Assembly (NCBI RefSeq): GCF_021699195.1
Contig: NZ_SSXE01000030.1
Span: 1-59,935 of the forward strand
Direction: 5' to 3'
Origin: Nonomuraea sp. MG754425
GTDB taxonomy: Bacteria > Actinomycetota > Actinomycetes > Streptosporangiales > Streptosporangiaceae
DNA: 59,935 nt
Shown here: one piece after another, positions 9,880-17,308 of the stretch
How the letters are laid out: every line of letters starts with the position of its first letter
Numbering within the stretch: the first letter of the stretch is position 1
Notes under the pieces: model-generated
Seen by the model: the letters and a program-made list of their open reading frames with translations, nothing else
Databases searched by the model: none
What the model was told of the DNA's origin: nothing
Position numbers and translations under genes: made by a program

Positions 9880-10398
9880 GTGTCCGACGTCGCCTTCACG
9901 GCGCCGGCAGTCGACGACCTTCGGCGGATCGGCCCAGACGCGGTACCCAAGGTGCTCAAGAAGATCCTTCTCCTGCTGGACAACCCTGAAGCTGGTTATC
10001 CGCTTGGCGGGGAACTGACCGGTTTCCGGAAGCTGGTGGTCGGTCGCAACACCTGGCGTGTCGTCTACCGCATCACCGAGGACAAGTCGGTGGAGATCTG
10101 CGAGGTGTGGGCTGTCGGTGAACGTGCCGACGCCGAAGTGTACGAGGAGGCGACGGCGAGGGTCCGGGAGGCGGGTGCAGGCCGTCCCGAGATCATCCAG
10201 CTCGGCCAGGTGATCGAACGCCTCGGCGCGCTGGCCGATCACATTCGGGTGGAGAAAGCATCTCCCAGGGAACCCGTCCCAGATTGGCTCGCAGACCGAT
10301 TGATCTACACGGTCGGGATGGCGCGTGAGGATGTTGCCGCTCTTGACCTTGAAGAGGCGGTCGACACGTGGGCTGAGTACCGGTCCAAGCCTCATTAG
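9880..10398 (+). CDS. RelE/ParE-superfamily toxin with an unusual C-terminal extension
   Basis: A 172-residue protein whose first 90 residues follow the RelE/ParE fold: an N-terminal strand (VAFTAPAVDDLRRI), two helices, then the conserved GFRKLVVGRNTWRVVYRI and VEICEVWAVGERAD strands. Most RelE toxins end there at 85-100 residues. Here about 80 further residues follow, rich in acidic residues and Leu, with no match I recognise. The GTG start lies 3 nt after the antitoxin stop. Such toxins usually cleave mRNA or poison gyrase; which applies is not visible. The pair is bracketed by msrA-like repeats. Confidence 0.8.
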   Translation: MSDVAFTAPAVDDLRRIGPDAVPKVLKKILLLLDNPEAGYPLGGELTGFRKLVVGRNTWRVVYRITEDKSVEICEVWAVGERADAEVYEEATARVREAGAGRPEIIQLGQVIERLGALADHIRVEKASPREPVPDWLADRLIYTVGMAREDVAALDLEEAVDTWAEYRSKPH

Positions 10399-10419
10399 GT
10401 CGCGCACCTATCGCCTGAA

Positions 10420-10526
10420 GCAGAGCGCTACCACCAGCAATGCCTCTACAAGTGCCCAACGGGTACTGCGGAATCGGCGGAACAGGCGTCGCCTGCCCGG
10501 TCGGGCTGACGTCCGGTGAGGCGTGA
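10420..10526 (+). pseudogene. msrA 3'-end remnant (copy 2), frameshifted
   Basis: Read in frame this segment gives ERYHQQCLYK, then after a one-base deletion [18 protein letters not shown] and TSGEA, ending in TGA exactly like msrA. Most differences from the msrA tail fall at third codon positions, so the fragment derives from a diverged msrA that was once functional, and is not a recent duplication of the neighbouring gene. Nothing of the MsrA catalytic domain is present. It sits 21 nt after the RelE-like gene. Confidence 0.8.
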
Positions 10527-10538
10527 TCGGCCCGGTCT

Positions 10539-10557
10539 GATCCACGCTGGGTGGATC
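10539..10557. promoter_or_regulatory. Inverted repeat GATCCAC-N5-GTGGATC
   Basis: Perfect 7-bp arms are separated by 5 nt, between the msrA remnant and the small gene starting at 10570. It could be an operator for that gene or a weak hairpin ending upstream transcripts. No T-tract follows, so a factor-independent terminator is unlikely. Confidence 0.4.
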
Positions 10558-10569
10558 AAGGAAGCAAAC

Positions 10570-10857
10570 GTGAGGGTCTTCTGCGAGATCCTCACGTGGC
10601 TCGTCGAGTCCGAGTTCGATGACCTCGACTGGCAAGCGGTCGAGACCGGGTTGACCGGTACCGACGATGAACGGGAGAACGGCAGGCACAGCTATCCGCT
10701 CGTCGGTGAGACGGGGCGGCTTGACCTGGAGCTGGCGCAGGCCGTGGGCGGCACGGTGATCTCGGTCGAGGTGTACGGCGTGGTGGACGAGGTGCTTCGG
10801 GGACAGGTAGAGCTGGCCTGTGATGTGGCCGCTGCCTACGGCATGAGCCGTTCATGA
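10570..10857 (+). CDS. Hypothetical protein, 95 aa
   Basis: A small acidic protein with a WLVESEFDDLDW segment and a C-terminal VSVEVYGVVDEVLRG strand-rich part. I do not recognise the family. GTG 10570 is chosen because AAGGAAG lies at 10558-10564; the frame is open from GTG 10516, but that codon lies inside the msrA remnant. It follows the toxin-antitoxin pair and the msrA fragment and stands alone, with a 397-nt non-coding stretch after it. Confidence 0.55.
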   Translation: MRVFCEILTWLVESEFDDLDWQAVETGLTGTDDERENGRHSYPLVGETGRLDLELAQAVGGTVISVEVYGVVDEVLRGQVELACDVAAAYGMSRS

Positions 10858-10925
10858 GCGCATGCTGATACACGGAGCCGATCCGGCGACAATCTTCGGT
10901 ACAGGGTCAAGGCGTCGGCGCTGCG

Positions 10926-10992
10926 CACTGCCGCGCGGGCGGCAAAGCGGCCGCCCTTCCCGCCGGGCATGCGACCTGGGGGCCGGTCCCGG
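10926..10992 (+). repeat. GC-rich dispersed repeat, copy A
   Basis: This stretch from CACTGCCGCGCGGGCGGC to GTCCCGG recurs at 15099-15164 in the same orientation with only a few differences. It contains the potential stem GGGCGGC-N6-GCCGCCC. Both copies lie in non-coding gaps of the island. Confidence 0.8.
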
Positions 10993-11242
10993 ACGGCGCG
11001 GGACTTGATAGGCCCGCTGAGCCTCCGCAATGGTTTGCCCGACGGGTCGACGGCAGACGGGATGATCAGGCGGGCAGGGTGCGCGCGTCGCGCGGGAAGC
11101 TCCAGGCCACGGGCTGATCGCCGTGCAATTAGACAGGGCGACGAGGGGTCAGCCACGGTCACTCACAACTGGACTTCCACCCAGCTCAGAGCCCTCACGT
11201 GCGGTGATCCGTGCAGTTCCCAAGCTGACAGCGGCTACTCGG

Positions 11243-11248
11243 TAGCCT
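11243..11248 (+). promoter_or_regulatory. -10 element TAGCCT of a leaderless promoter
   Basis: TAGCCT ends six bases before GTG 11255, the spacing at which actinobacterial leaderless transcripts begin at the start codon. No ribosome-binding site precedes that GTG, which fits. Confidence 0.5.
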
Positions 11249-11254
11249 GGCCCC

Positions 11255-11536
11255 GTGACGACCAGCGGAAGGATGATCGGGGTCTTAGCCATCTGCGGCG
11301 GACTCCTGCTACCGGTTGCCAGTTGCATGGCGACCGCGGGGACCTATCTGCCCTACCAGGACCCGACGCCGGAACTGCTGAAGGAGCAAGCCGAGGCCAT
11401 CGCCCGTGCGGACTTGCTGAACCTCCGTGCAATGACGGCCGGCGCCCTGCTGGCTCTGACGGGTCTCGCTCTTCTTGCCTACGGGGCAGTACGGCGACGG
11501 CGGGGTTCAACGACGAACAACACAGAGCGATCATGA
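11255..11536 (+). CDS. Small membrane protein, 93 aa
   Basis: Two hydrophobic segments are visible: residues about 7-28 (VLAICGGLLLPVASCMATAG) and about 61-79 (AGALLALTGLALLAYGAV), joined by a polar loop and followed by a basic RRRRG tail, so both ends are probably cytoplasmic. The start is supported by a leaderless-type -10 element just upstream. Family and function are unknown. It stands between the repeat-bearing gap and a convergent membrane-protein gene. Confidence 0.55.
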   Translation: MTTSGRMIGVLAICGGLLLPVASCMATAGTYLPYQDPTPELLKEQAEAIARADLLNLRAMTAGALLALTGLALLAYGAVRRRRGSTTNNTERS

Positions 11537-11607
11537 CTGACTCGGCCTCGCGGGATATGCGCGGGACGAAGGAAGGGTCTTCGTCTTCACCGTTTCTTGG
11601 TCTGCCT

Positions 11608-12504
11608 CTACAGCGGGTGAGCCTTTTCAGGATCTGTCGATGGTGTTCGATCCTGGAAAGTGGTCGCGATGACGAGCGCCGCTGCAACCAGTAAGTGCCA
11701 TCGGATCATCATGGCCGCGTCCGTGAGGTAATTGCTGCCCACGACGATGAGAATCGCTGCGAATCCCTCGAAGGTGGCGAAGACGAAGAGCGCACCGATC
11801 CCCAGCGCGACCAGGCGCCGGGTCCGGCCCGCCATGACGCCGCCGGCCGCCGCAGCCAAGGCGATGAGCACGATCAGCACGCCGTCCACGTCAGCCTTGC
11901 AGGACCACGCCCCCGGCTGGTTCCACAACAGCTCCGCAGGCGGTGTGTAAGCGAACCAGCCGAAGGAGGTGGACTCACCGCTCGGGAGAGAGAGCCGGCC
12001 GACCGTCCACGCAGCCGCCACGATGGCCCCCGCCCAGAACACGGCTCCCTTCCGCGCCGGAGGCAGGGGCGAACGAGCCGCCAGGAGCAGCGCGGCGATA
12101 GCCACGGCGTAACAGAGGATCGACGGCCAGGGCCCGTCAACGGGAAGGGACTGGTCGGTGAGGGAGTGGGTCCTGGGCGGGAGGAAGATCGCGAACACTC
12201 GGAACGCGAGGACGGCGCAGATCGCCGCGACCCCGAAGGGCGTGGTCCGTGGCGAGGCGCGCAGCAGGAGACCGGCCAGGATCACCGGCAGCAGGAGTTC
12301 GGCCCACGAGAGCAGTTGCCACCATGGACTTGTCGTCATGAGGAAGGGAACGACGGAGTCGGTTCCCCGGCAGATCCCGACGTTCAGCTCTGCCGCGCTG
12401 ATCCTGGAGGTCTTCAGGATGACCGGCCCGGAGGCGGCCAGGACCGCCCCAGCGCGGAGTGCACCTGCGAGGAGGTGCATCTCTGCATGAGGTGTCTGCG
12501 CCAC
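11608..12504 (-). CDS. Polytopic membrane protein, unknown function
   Basis: A 298-residue protein with about eight hydrophobic helices and short polar loops. It has no motif I can link to a transporter or enzyme family. GTG 12504 is preferred because GGAGGGG lies seven bases upstream; the frame is open further to 12618, but that stretch is Cys/Arg-rich and unlike a membrane-protein N-terminus. The loop near residues 160-175 (SLPSGESTSFGWFAYTPP) is probably extracytoplasmic. The gene is alone on the minus strand in the island. Confidence 0.6.
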   Translation of the reverse strand: MAQTPHAEMHLLAGALRAGAVLAASGPVILKTSRISAAELNVGICRGTDSVVPFLMTTSPWWQLLSWAELLLPVILAGLLLRASPRTTPFGVAAICAVLAFRVFAIFLPPRTHSLTDQSLPVDGPWPSILCYAVAIAALLLAARSPLPPARKGAVFWAGAIVAAAWTVGRLSLPSGESTSFGWFAYTPPAELLWNQPGAWSCKADVDGVLIVLIALAAAAGGVMAGRTRRLVALGIGALFVFATFEGFAAILIVVGSNYLTDAAMMIRWHLLVAAALVIATTFQDRTPSTDPEKAHPL

Positions 12505-12758
12505 GACGGCCCCTCCGTTCTCCCGCTTGCCGGTAGATCGACTCGGGCGACAGTAGCGGACGAAGGTCATGATCCCGCAAGCGCGATGACAGCAGCCCTG
12601 ACAGCAACGTCCCCGCACACGGGCTCACTTCGACGACCGTCCACCACCCTCTGACCACGGCATCCGGCATCCGATCAGGGTGATTGGTGCGCCTGAAGAG
12701 CGGAAGCTCGGGTTGCCGCAACGTATCCGCAGCCGGACATGGAGATCCTCGCTCCTGG

Positions 12759-13155
12759 TCAGCTTGCTATCGAGTTATCTGCTACCGATGCCCGTGACTT
12801 CTGGTGCCTGATCTCGGCCTGTAGATGCCCGGCCAACTCCTCCAAGGTCTCTCCGCAACGCACGTTGGAGAGGCCGCTGTTCTTGGGCACGAAGGTGACT
12901 CGTATGGCGACCCAGCCGCCGGACATGTCGGTGATCTGCCAGCCGGGGAATCTGCTGAGCACTTGCTGCACGGTCAGGGGCACGGCTGTGCTCCGGCGAT
13001 CAGTGACGAGAGCGGATGCGACATGCGCAGTTGCGTGTAGCGGAGGGCGACTCGGTGGGCGGCGCGGGCCGGTTGGGTGAAGGGGTGCCCTGCTCGGGTT
13101 CAAGGACGGCGGCCAGTTGTTGTGCGGCGGCCAAGGGGGGCGGCAGTTCGTTCAT
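12759..13155 (-). pseudogene. Probable frameshifted small gene (functional part from GTG 12983)
   Basis: The downstream part, from GTG 12983 to 12759, encodes 74 residues with PLTVQQVLSRFPGW and an ETLEELAGHLQAEI helix. This resembles short actinobacterial hypothetical proteins found beside XRE regulators. A ribosome-binding site (GGAG) lies seven bases before that GTG. Upstream, an ATG at 13155 opens a frame beginning MNELPPPLAAAQQLAAVLE, which also looks protein-like but is out of frame with the rest. I infer an original longer gene broken by a frameshift near 13090-13105; an intact 74-residue gene is the alternative. Confidence 0.45.
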
Positions 13156-13257
13156 GTACTGAGCGTTGCCGTCACGAAACCGCAGGTGAACGGCCTAGTG
13201 CTGCTGGTGGTACGCCTATTCCCGTCACGAATATCGGTACGGCCGAGGGCGGCGGCT

Positions 13258-13263
13258 TAACCT
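13258..13263 (+). promoter_or_regulatory. -10 element TAACCT of a leaderless promoter
   Basis: TAACCT is followed by six bases and GTG 13270, the expected start of the XRE-TPR regulator before its early stop codon. Confidence 0.5.
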
Positions 13264-13269
13264 AGCGTT

Positions 13270-13356
13270 GTGAGCCAGATACCGCCGCAGTTCTGGTCCG
13301 GGCCAGTCGTGGCCGCCGCTCTGGCCCAGTGAGATCTACCAACCATTCTCGAAGAG
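13270..13356 (+). pseudogene. 5' end of the XRE-TPR regulator, cut off by an in-frame TGA
   Basis: From GTG 13270 the frame reads MSQIPPQFWSGPVVAAALAQ, then TGA at 13330-13332, then DLPTILEEVRRVRGWTQGQL without any frameshift. This is the usual N-terminus of this actinomycete regulator family, so the TGA looks like a nonsense mutation, perhaps of a Cys codon. The leaderless promoter ahead of 13270 supports it as the ancestral start. Translation would have to restart at GTG 13357 or 13366. Confidence 0.65.
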
Positions 13357-14577
13357 GTGCGGCGAGTGCGCGGTTGGACGCAGGGCCAGCTCGCTGAGGC
13401 GGTTGGCTACTCCCAGAGCTGGGTGTCCAAGGTGTTGCGTGGCCGTCAGCCGCTCACCGCGGACCAGGTTCGGGAGATATCCATCCAGATCGGGGTGCCG
13501 CTTCACTTGCTCCGATTCGGAGTCCGAGGGGATGACGATCCGACGAAGCGCAGAGATTTCGGCAAGGCGCTGGCGTTGACTGCGCTGGCGGGCGTGGCCC
13601 TGCCCAAGCGTCCGGATGTGGACGAGACGACGGCCGCCACGCTGAGCAGTATCACCGGCGCCCAGCGTCGGTTGGAGGCTGTCACGCCTGCGCGTGAACT
13701 CGCTCGGCCGGCCGTGGCGCAGGTCGATCTCGCGAGCCGGGTTCTCGGCCGTGCGTCGCGATCTGCGCATGCTGACGAGATCCGGGCCGGTCTGAGTGAG
13801 GCGGTAGGCTTCGCGGCCTGGGTGCATGCCGACATGCAGGACACCGGTTCGGCGCGCTTCTACTACCGACGCGCCGTCGACTGCGCTCGACAGGCCAACC
13901 ATGCGCTGCTGGCGGCGTACATGATCGGCAGTCTGGCCGCGTTCGAGATCGACGCCGATGATCCGCTGATCGGCCTGAATCTGCTGGCGAGGGCGCGGCG
14001 GGAGATCGGTGAACGGCCACCGGCCATCGCCCGCGCGTGGCTGTCGAGTCTCGAAGCGCTCGGCCATGCGAGCGCGCGAGACGAGGCGGCAGCGCTTCAG
14101 GCGTTGAGCGCGGCCGAGGCTGCGGTCCGGGCTGGTGAGCGGGCCGCCGCACCGCCCTGGCCGTGGGTGTTCCCGTTCGATCACGCCAAGCTGGCGGGCT
14201 ATCGCGCCCTGGTGATGGTACGGCTCAAGCGGCCGGCCGAAGCCGTTGCCGCCTTCAACGAGTCGCTTTCGTCGGCCCAGCCTGGTGCGAAGCAGCGGGG
14301 TGTGCTCATGACGGAGGTGGCGACGGCTGAGACCATGTCGGGGCGATACGACGAGGCGCTGTATCTGGCGTCCAACGCGCTCACTGTGGAGACGACGTAT
14401 GGCTCTGAGCGTGTCCTGCACCGGGTCAAGAACTTCCGCCGATCGTATGCCGGGCTGGTGTCCAGCACTCTGCGCTTGTTCGACGAGCGTCTTCACGCCA
14501 CTCTTCTTCTAGGGGGATCATGGTTCGCATCGCTGTGTCCGGCCATCGCGGCTTGCCGGAGGAGACCGCCGTACTGA
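13357..14577 (+). CDS. XRE-family regulator with TPR-like domain (N-terminally interrupted)
   Basis: Read from GTG 13357 this is 406 residues: an XRE helix-turn-helix at about 5-45 (GWTQGQLAEAVGYSQSWVSK), a linker, then an all-helical TPR-like domain from about 100 to 390. Proteins of this build are common regulators in Streptomyces-like genomes, where the TPR part senses an unknown ligand or partner. The first 29 codons are separated by an in-frame TGA, so the gene may be inactive or translated from a restart site; GAAGAGG at 13351-13357 could serve GTG 13366. The C-terminus runs 58 nt into the next gene and ends in an odd Cys/Arg-rich tail. Confidence 0.65.
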   Translation: MRRVRGWTQGQLAEAVGYSQSWVSKVLRGRQPLTADQVREISIQIGVPLHLLRFGVRGDDDPTKRRDFGKALALTALAGVALPKRPDVDETTAATLSSITGAQRRLEAVTPARELARPAVAQVDLASRVLGRASRSAHADEIRAGLSEAVGFAAWVHADMQDTGSARFYYRRAVDCARQANHALLAAYMIGSLAAFEIDADDPLIGLNLLARARREIGERPPAIARAWLSSLEALGHASARDEAAALQALSAAEAAVRAGERAAAPPWPWVFPFDHAKLAGYRALVMVRLKRPAEAVAAFNESLSSAQPGAKQRGVLMTEVATAETMSGRYDEALYLASNALTVETTYGSERVLHRVKNFRRSYAGLVSSTLRLFDERLHATLLLGGSWFASLCPAIAACRRRPPY

Positions 14578-14996
14578 TCGACGGGGCGGTACGTAAGGCG
14601 CTCGCGGAGTACCGCCCCGGCGTGACCGGGTTGTCCTGCCTGGCGGACGGGGCTGATCAAATCTTCGCTCGCGCGGTACTCGACCTCGGTGGAATGCTGG
14701 AGGCTGTGGTCCCGGCCACGGAGTACCGGGACGGGCTGCCGGGTGAGTGCCGTGCTGCATACGACGAGTTGCTGGGCCGGGCGGTCCGGACTCACAGGCT
14801 GGACTTTGTGGAGTCCACCTCGGAATCGCACATGACGGCCAGTGCGCGGATGCTGGACGACGCCGAGGTGTTGTTCGCCGTCTGGGACGGGCAGCCTGCC
14901 CGAGGCTATGGCGGCACTGCTGACGTGGTGGCCGAGGCGCGGCGGCGGGAGATGCCCGTCCGGGTGATCTGGCCCGATGGAGCCCGGCGAGATTAG
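14520..14996 (+). CDS. SLOG-like Rossmann-fold protein
   Basis: A 158-residue protein with a Rossmann-like pattern: an N-terminal VRIAVSGHRGLP strand-loop, GVTGLSCLADGADQIFARAVLD, and a late DDAEVLFAVWDG strand followed by a GGTADVVAEARRREMPV helix. This order resembles the SLOG superfamily, whose members bind or process nucleotide-derived ligands in bacterial conflict and signalling systems. No catalytic residues can be assigned. It overlaps the XRE-TPR gene by 58 nt, so the two probably form one unit, and a purine-rich site (14511-14517) precedes its ATG. Confidence 0.65.
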   Translation: MVRIAVSGHRGLPEETAVLIDGAVRKALAEYRPGVTGLSCLADGADQIFARAVLDLGGMLEAVVPATEYRDGLPGECRAAYDELLGRAVRTHRLDFVESTSESHMTASARMLDDAEVLFAVWDGQPARGYGGTADVVAEARRREMPVRVIWPDGARRD

Positions 14997-15318
14997 GAGC
15001 CTCTAGACGCTAAGTGCCTGGTCAGGCGGCTAATGGGGCTCTAGGTGTGTGTCTGGTCTCACTTGATGCTTGACGCTTTGGCATCGGATGATGCTTGACA
15101 CTGCCGCGCGGGCGGCAGAGCGGCCGCCCTTCCCGCCGGGCATGCGGCCTGGGGCCCGTCCCGGCGGGAGCGGCCAAGCCGGCCGCGGTCGGGTGTACAT
15201 GCTGGGAGCGCCCTACTTCAGCCCGGCCTCATGATCGCCAAAGCCGGGCTGATCTTCGTATCCGGCTGGGGGCGATCGACGGTCCAGGGCTTTCGTTCCT
15301 CAGCCTCGGCTCAACGGG
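14997..15318. other. Intergenic region with GC-rich repeat copy B
   Basis: These 322 nt hold no gene I can support. They contain repeat copy B (15099-15164). Further right (15166-15310) nothing recognisable is seen. Confidence 0.55.
15099..15164 (+). repeat. GC-rich dispersed repeat, copy B
   Basis: Second copy of the element at 10926-10992, same orientation, 4.2 kb away, with the same GGGCGGC/GCCGCCC stem. The matched block ends at GTCCCGG in both copies and the flanks do not match. Confidence 0.8.
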
Positions 15319-15561
15319 CTACCGGTGCAGTTCGGTGAGGTCATCCCAATGCAGCATCCAGCGTCGTATGGCCTTAGGGAGATCACAGGGCTCTCCATCA
15401 AGGCTGACGAAGGCAAGGCGACCGTTCCGCATGACGGCGATGACCACGCCGGTGTGGCCAATGACCGATGGCCCGAGCGCCCGTGTCGTCATCGGGCTGT
15501 GTTCCATACTGGCGATCAGAACGCGACTCCCTTTCTGACGCCACGTGTCGCGTGCCCTCAT
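15319..15561 (-). CDS. Small hypothetical protein, 80 aa (second gene of a two-gene unit)
   Basis: A basic, strand-rich protein with HTGVVIAVMRNGRLAFVSL and a C-terminal IRRWMLHWDDLTELHR segment. I do not recognise the family. Its ATG overlaps the stop of the 96-residue gene upstream (ATGA), so the two are probably translationally coupled. A decayed copy of its 3' end lies at 19717-19815, showing that more than one member of this family passed through the island. Confidence 0.65.
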   Translation of the reverse strand: MRARDTWRQKGSRVLIASMEHSPMTTRALGPSVIGHTGVVIAVMRNGRLAFVSLDGEPCDLPKAIRRWMLHWDDLTELHR

Positions 15562-15848
15562 GCCCTCTTCGGACCTTGAGTGAAGGTGTACGCGGCCTCC
15601 GCCTCGTGCATGAGCTCCCGCAATGTCGCGATGTCGCCGGCGTTCAGGACGAGCGGGCACGGAGAGGGCCACGCGGCAATGGCATAGAACTGCCGGGTGT
15701 ACGGCCCGTAGAACACGACCCACCGGGATTCTGAGCGGTCCAGCTCCCATGCGGCGCGTCGCTGACCAGGGTCCCAGATTCCGAAGCTTGCTTGTGATCG
15801 TGGATCGTTTCGATTCGCTCCGCCGATCGACGCCGTACGCCGTCTCAC
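15558..15848 (-). CDS. Small hypothetical protein, 96 aa (first gene of a two-gene unit)
   Basis: The central part (ELDRSESRWVVFYGPYTRQF, then YAIAAWPSPCPLVL) is strand-rich and is followed by a helix ending LRELMHEAEAAYTF. The family is unknown to me. GTG 15848 has GGAGGA just upstream. It lies 134 nt behind the larger XRE-TPR regulator on the same strand and overlaps the next gene by 4 nt. An accessory role with that regulator is inference from context. Confidence 0.6.
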   Translation of the reverse strand: MRRRTASIGGANRNDPRSQASFGIWDPGQRRAAWELDRSESRWVVFYGPYTRQFYAIAAWPSPCPLVLNAGDIATLRELMHEAEAAYTFTQGPKRA

Positions 15849-15982
15849 ACGTCCTCCAAGGTCGCAGCCTCGATGTTCGCGAGGCGAAGACCAGTAGGTC
15901 TCGCATCACTGCGACCGTAGGAACGGCGAAGGGGGCCAGTGTGCACGTCTGGTGCGCACGAGCCCTCTTGACAGGCTGGCGC

Positions 15983-17203
15983 CTATATGCCCATGCGGCC
16001 TGCCAGCAAGCGCAATGACTCGGGAGGCTTGCGGTAGCTGCGTTGGAGTTGGCGCACGGTCTCTCTGGCGGAGGGATGGAACCGTGCCATCTGCGGCGCG
16101 ATGTGTTCCGTGTGCAGGATGCGCTTGAGGGACTTCTCGTGATCATTACCCCAGAGATGGACACGGGACATGTCGAGGTCGTGGTGCGCCCGCCGCTCAC
16201 CGCCGACACCCCGTCCCCCTAGGTTGAGTTCACGATCCAGCTTGATCGCCTCGTCGGCATCGCCCAGTTCGACGGCCACCGCGCAACCGTGGATGGCAGC
16301 GTTCTGAGGGTTCATCTGAAGTCCGTAGGGGTCGCGGCGGTCGCGTGGGCTGATCCGCGCCGCAGCGTCCGTAGCCGTGCCATGGTGCTCCCACGCGTCC
16401 GCAGCCTTGGCGGCTCGTGCGGCGGTGATGGCGGCACTGAGGTGAAGGGAGCCGAAGACCTCCGTCGAGACGGGATTGTCCTGGTCAACCTTGCTCGCTG
16501 TCTGCTTGATCATCTTGAGCGCGACGTCCCAGGCGCCTAGCGTCATGAGCAGCCTTGCCCTTCCGAGTGAGACGAGGCAGGGCAGGTGCTCGTCCTCGGC
16601 GTGCTGGGCGGAGACCGAAGTCCGTTCGACGATGACCTGAGCAAGGTCGTTGTAACCCAGTCGTCGGGCCAGCGACCCGGCCAGGGCTTGGGCGCGGTTG
16701 AGCAACCGCCAGGCGCGGGCGGCGTCCGACTCCATGACGTGGACGGTCAGCTCTTCCAGGACGGCGGGCAGACGCGCTCCGAGACGAACATGTGAAGCGG
16801 CCTTCTGGAGCTTGCGCAGTTCGGTAATCTCCGTGCGCAACTCGTCCAGCGTCCGGGGGCGCGCTTCGAGTTCGGGGGCGATATCCACATATGCCAGAGC
16901 CATCCGAATCGCCGGAATGGTCGCATGTACGGCATCGCTGTTCTTGTCGGTACCTCGGTACGGCTGTCCGTTGATCTCCGCCGGGTCAACGGCGCACGCT
17001 CTCGCCACGGCGGCGACCAGAGACGGAGTGGCGGGCTTCGCGCCCGACTCGACCTTGGAGAGGAGGCTGCGTGACACATTCACCCGCAGGGCCAGGCCCT
17101 CTTGCGTGAACCCTCGGAGATTGCGTGCTTTCGCTATTCGATAGCCTGTGTGCTCGCTGTTCGGGGTGGCCGCTGGTTCGGGATTCCAGTCCAAATCGGC
17201 CAT
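15983..17203 (-). CDS. XRE-family regulator with TPR-like C-terminal domain
   Basis: A 406-residue protein: a helix-turn-helix at about 20-75 (GYRIAKARNLRGFTQEGLAL, then VSRSLLSKVESGAKPATPSLV) and a long all-helical part of TPR type to the end. ATG 17203 has AAGGGG eight bases upstream and is preferred to in-frame starts at 17242 or 17338. It differs clearly from the XRE-TPR gene at 13357, which belongs to another subfamily. The two small genes on the same strand behind it are likely its partners. Confidence 0.8.
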   Translation of the reverse strand: MADLDWNPEPAATPNSEHTGYRIAKARNLRGFTQEGLALRVNVSRSLLSKVESGAKPATPSLVAAVARACAVDPAEINGQPYRGTDKNSDAVHATIPAIRMALAYVDIAPELEARPRTLDELRTEITELRKLQKAASHVRLGARLPAVLEELTVHVMESDAARAWRLLNRAQALAGSLARRLGYNDLAQVIVERTSVSAQHAEDEHLPCLVSLGRARLLMTLGAWDVALKMIKQTASKVDQDNPVSTEVFGSLHLSAAITAARAAKAADAWEHHGTATDAAARISPRDRRDPYGLQMNPQNAAIHGCAVAVELGDADEAIKLDRELNLGGRGVGGERRAHHDLDMSRVHLWGNDHEKSLKRILHTEHIAPQMARFHPSARETVRQLQRSYRKPPESLRLLAGRMGI

Positions 17204-17308
17204 ATCATCAGCCCCTTTTCTGTTGCGCGACTTCTTCACCATAAACCGTTTACCCAGCTCAAAGAGGTTGCTTACGGAGAACGGTCGTATTGGCCCGTGG
17301 TCAGAAGT

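Larger units (their letters stand above)
10858..11254. other. Intergenic region with GC-rich repeat and a leaderless promoter
   Basis: No convincing gene is seen in these 397 nt. It holds copy A of a 67-nt GC-rich hairpin element (10926-10992) and, at its right end, the promoter of the small membrane protein at 11255. Confidence 0.6.

Noticed and set aside
10969..11694. 241-codon plus-strand frame over the repeat and the small membrane gene
   Set aside because: Composition is Arg/Ser-rich and patternless, and it conflicts with the leaderless promoter and the hydrophobic protein at 11255.
12680..12720. A further msrA remnant
   Set aside because: Only the short string CGCCTGAAG resembles the copies at 10413 and 19543; there is no MsrA-like translation.
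15319..16209. A single 296-codon minus-strand gene
   Set aside because: Only its last 80 codons look like protein; the rest overlaps the better-supported 96-residue gene and the end of the XRE regulator.
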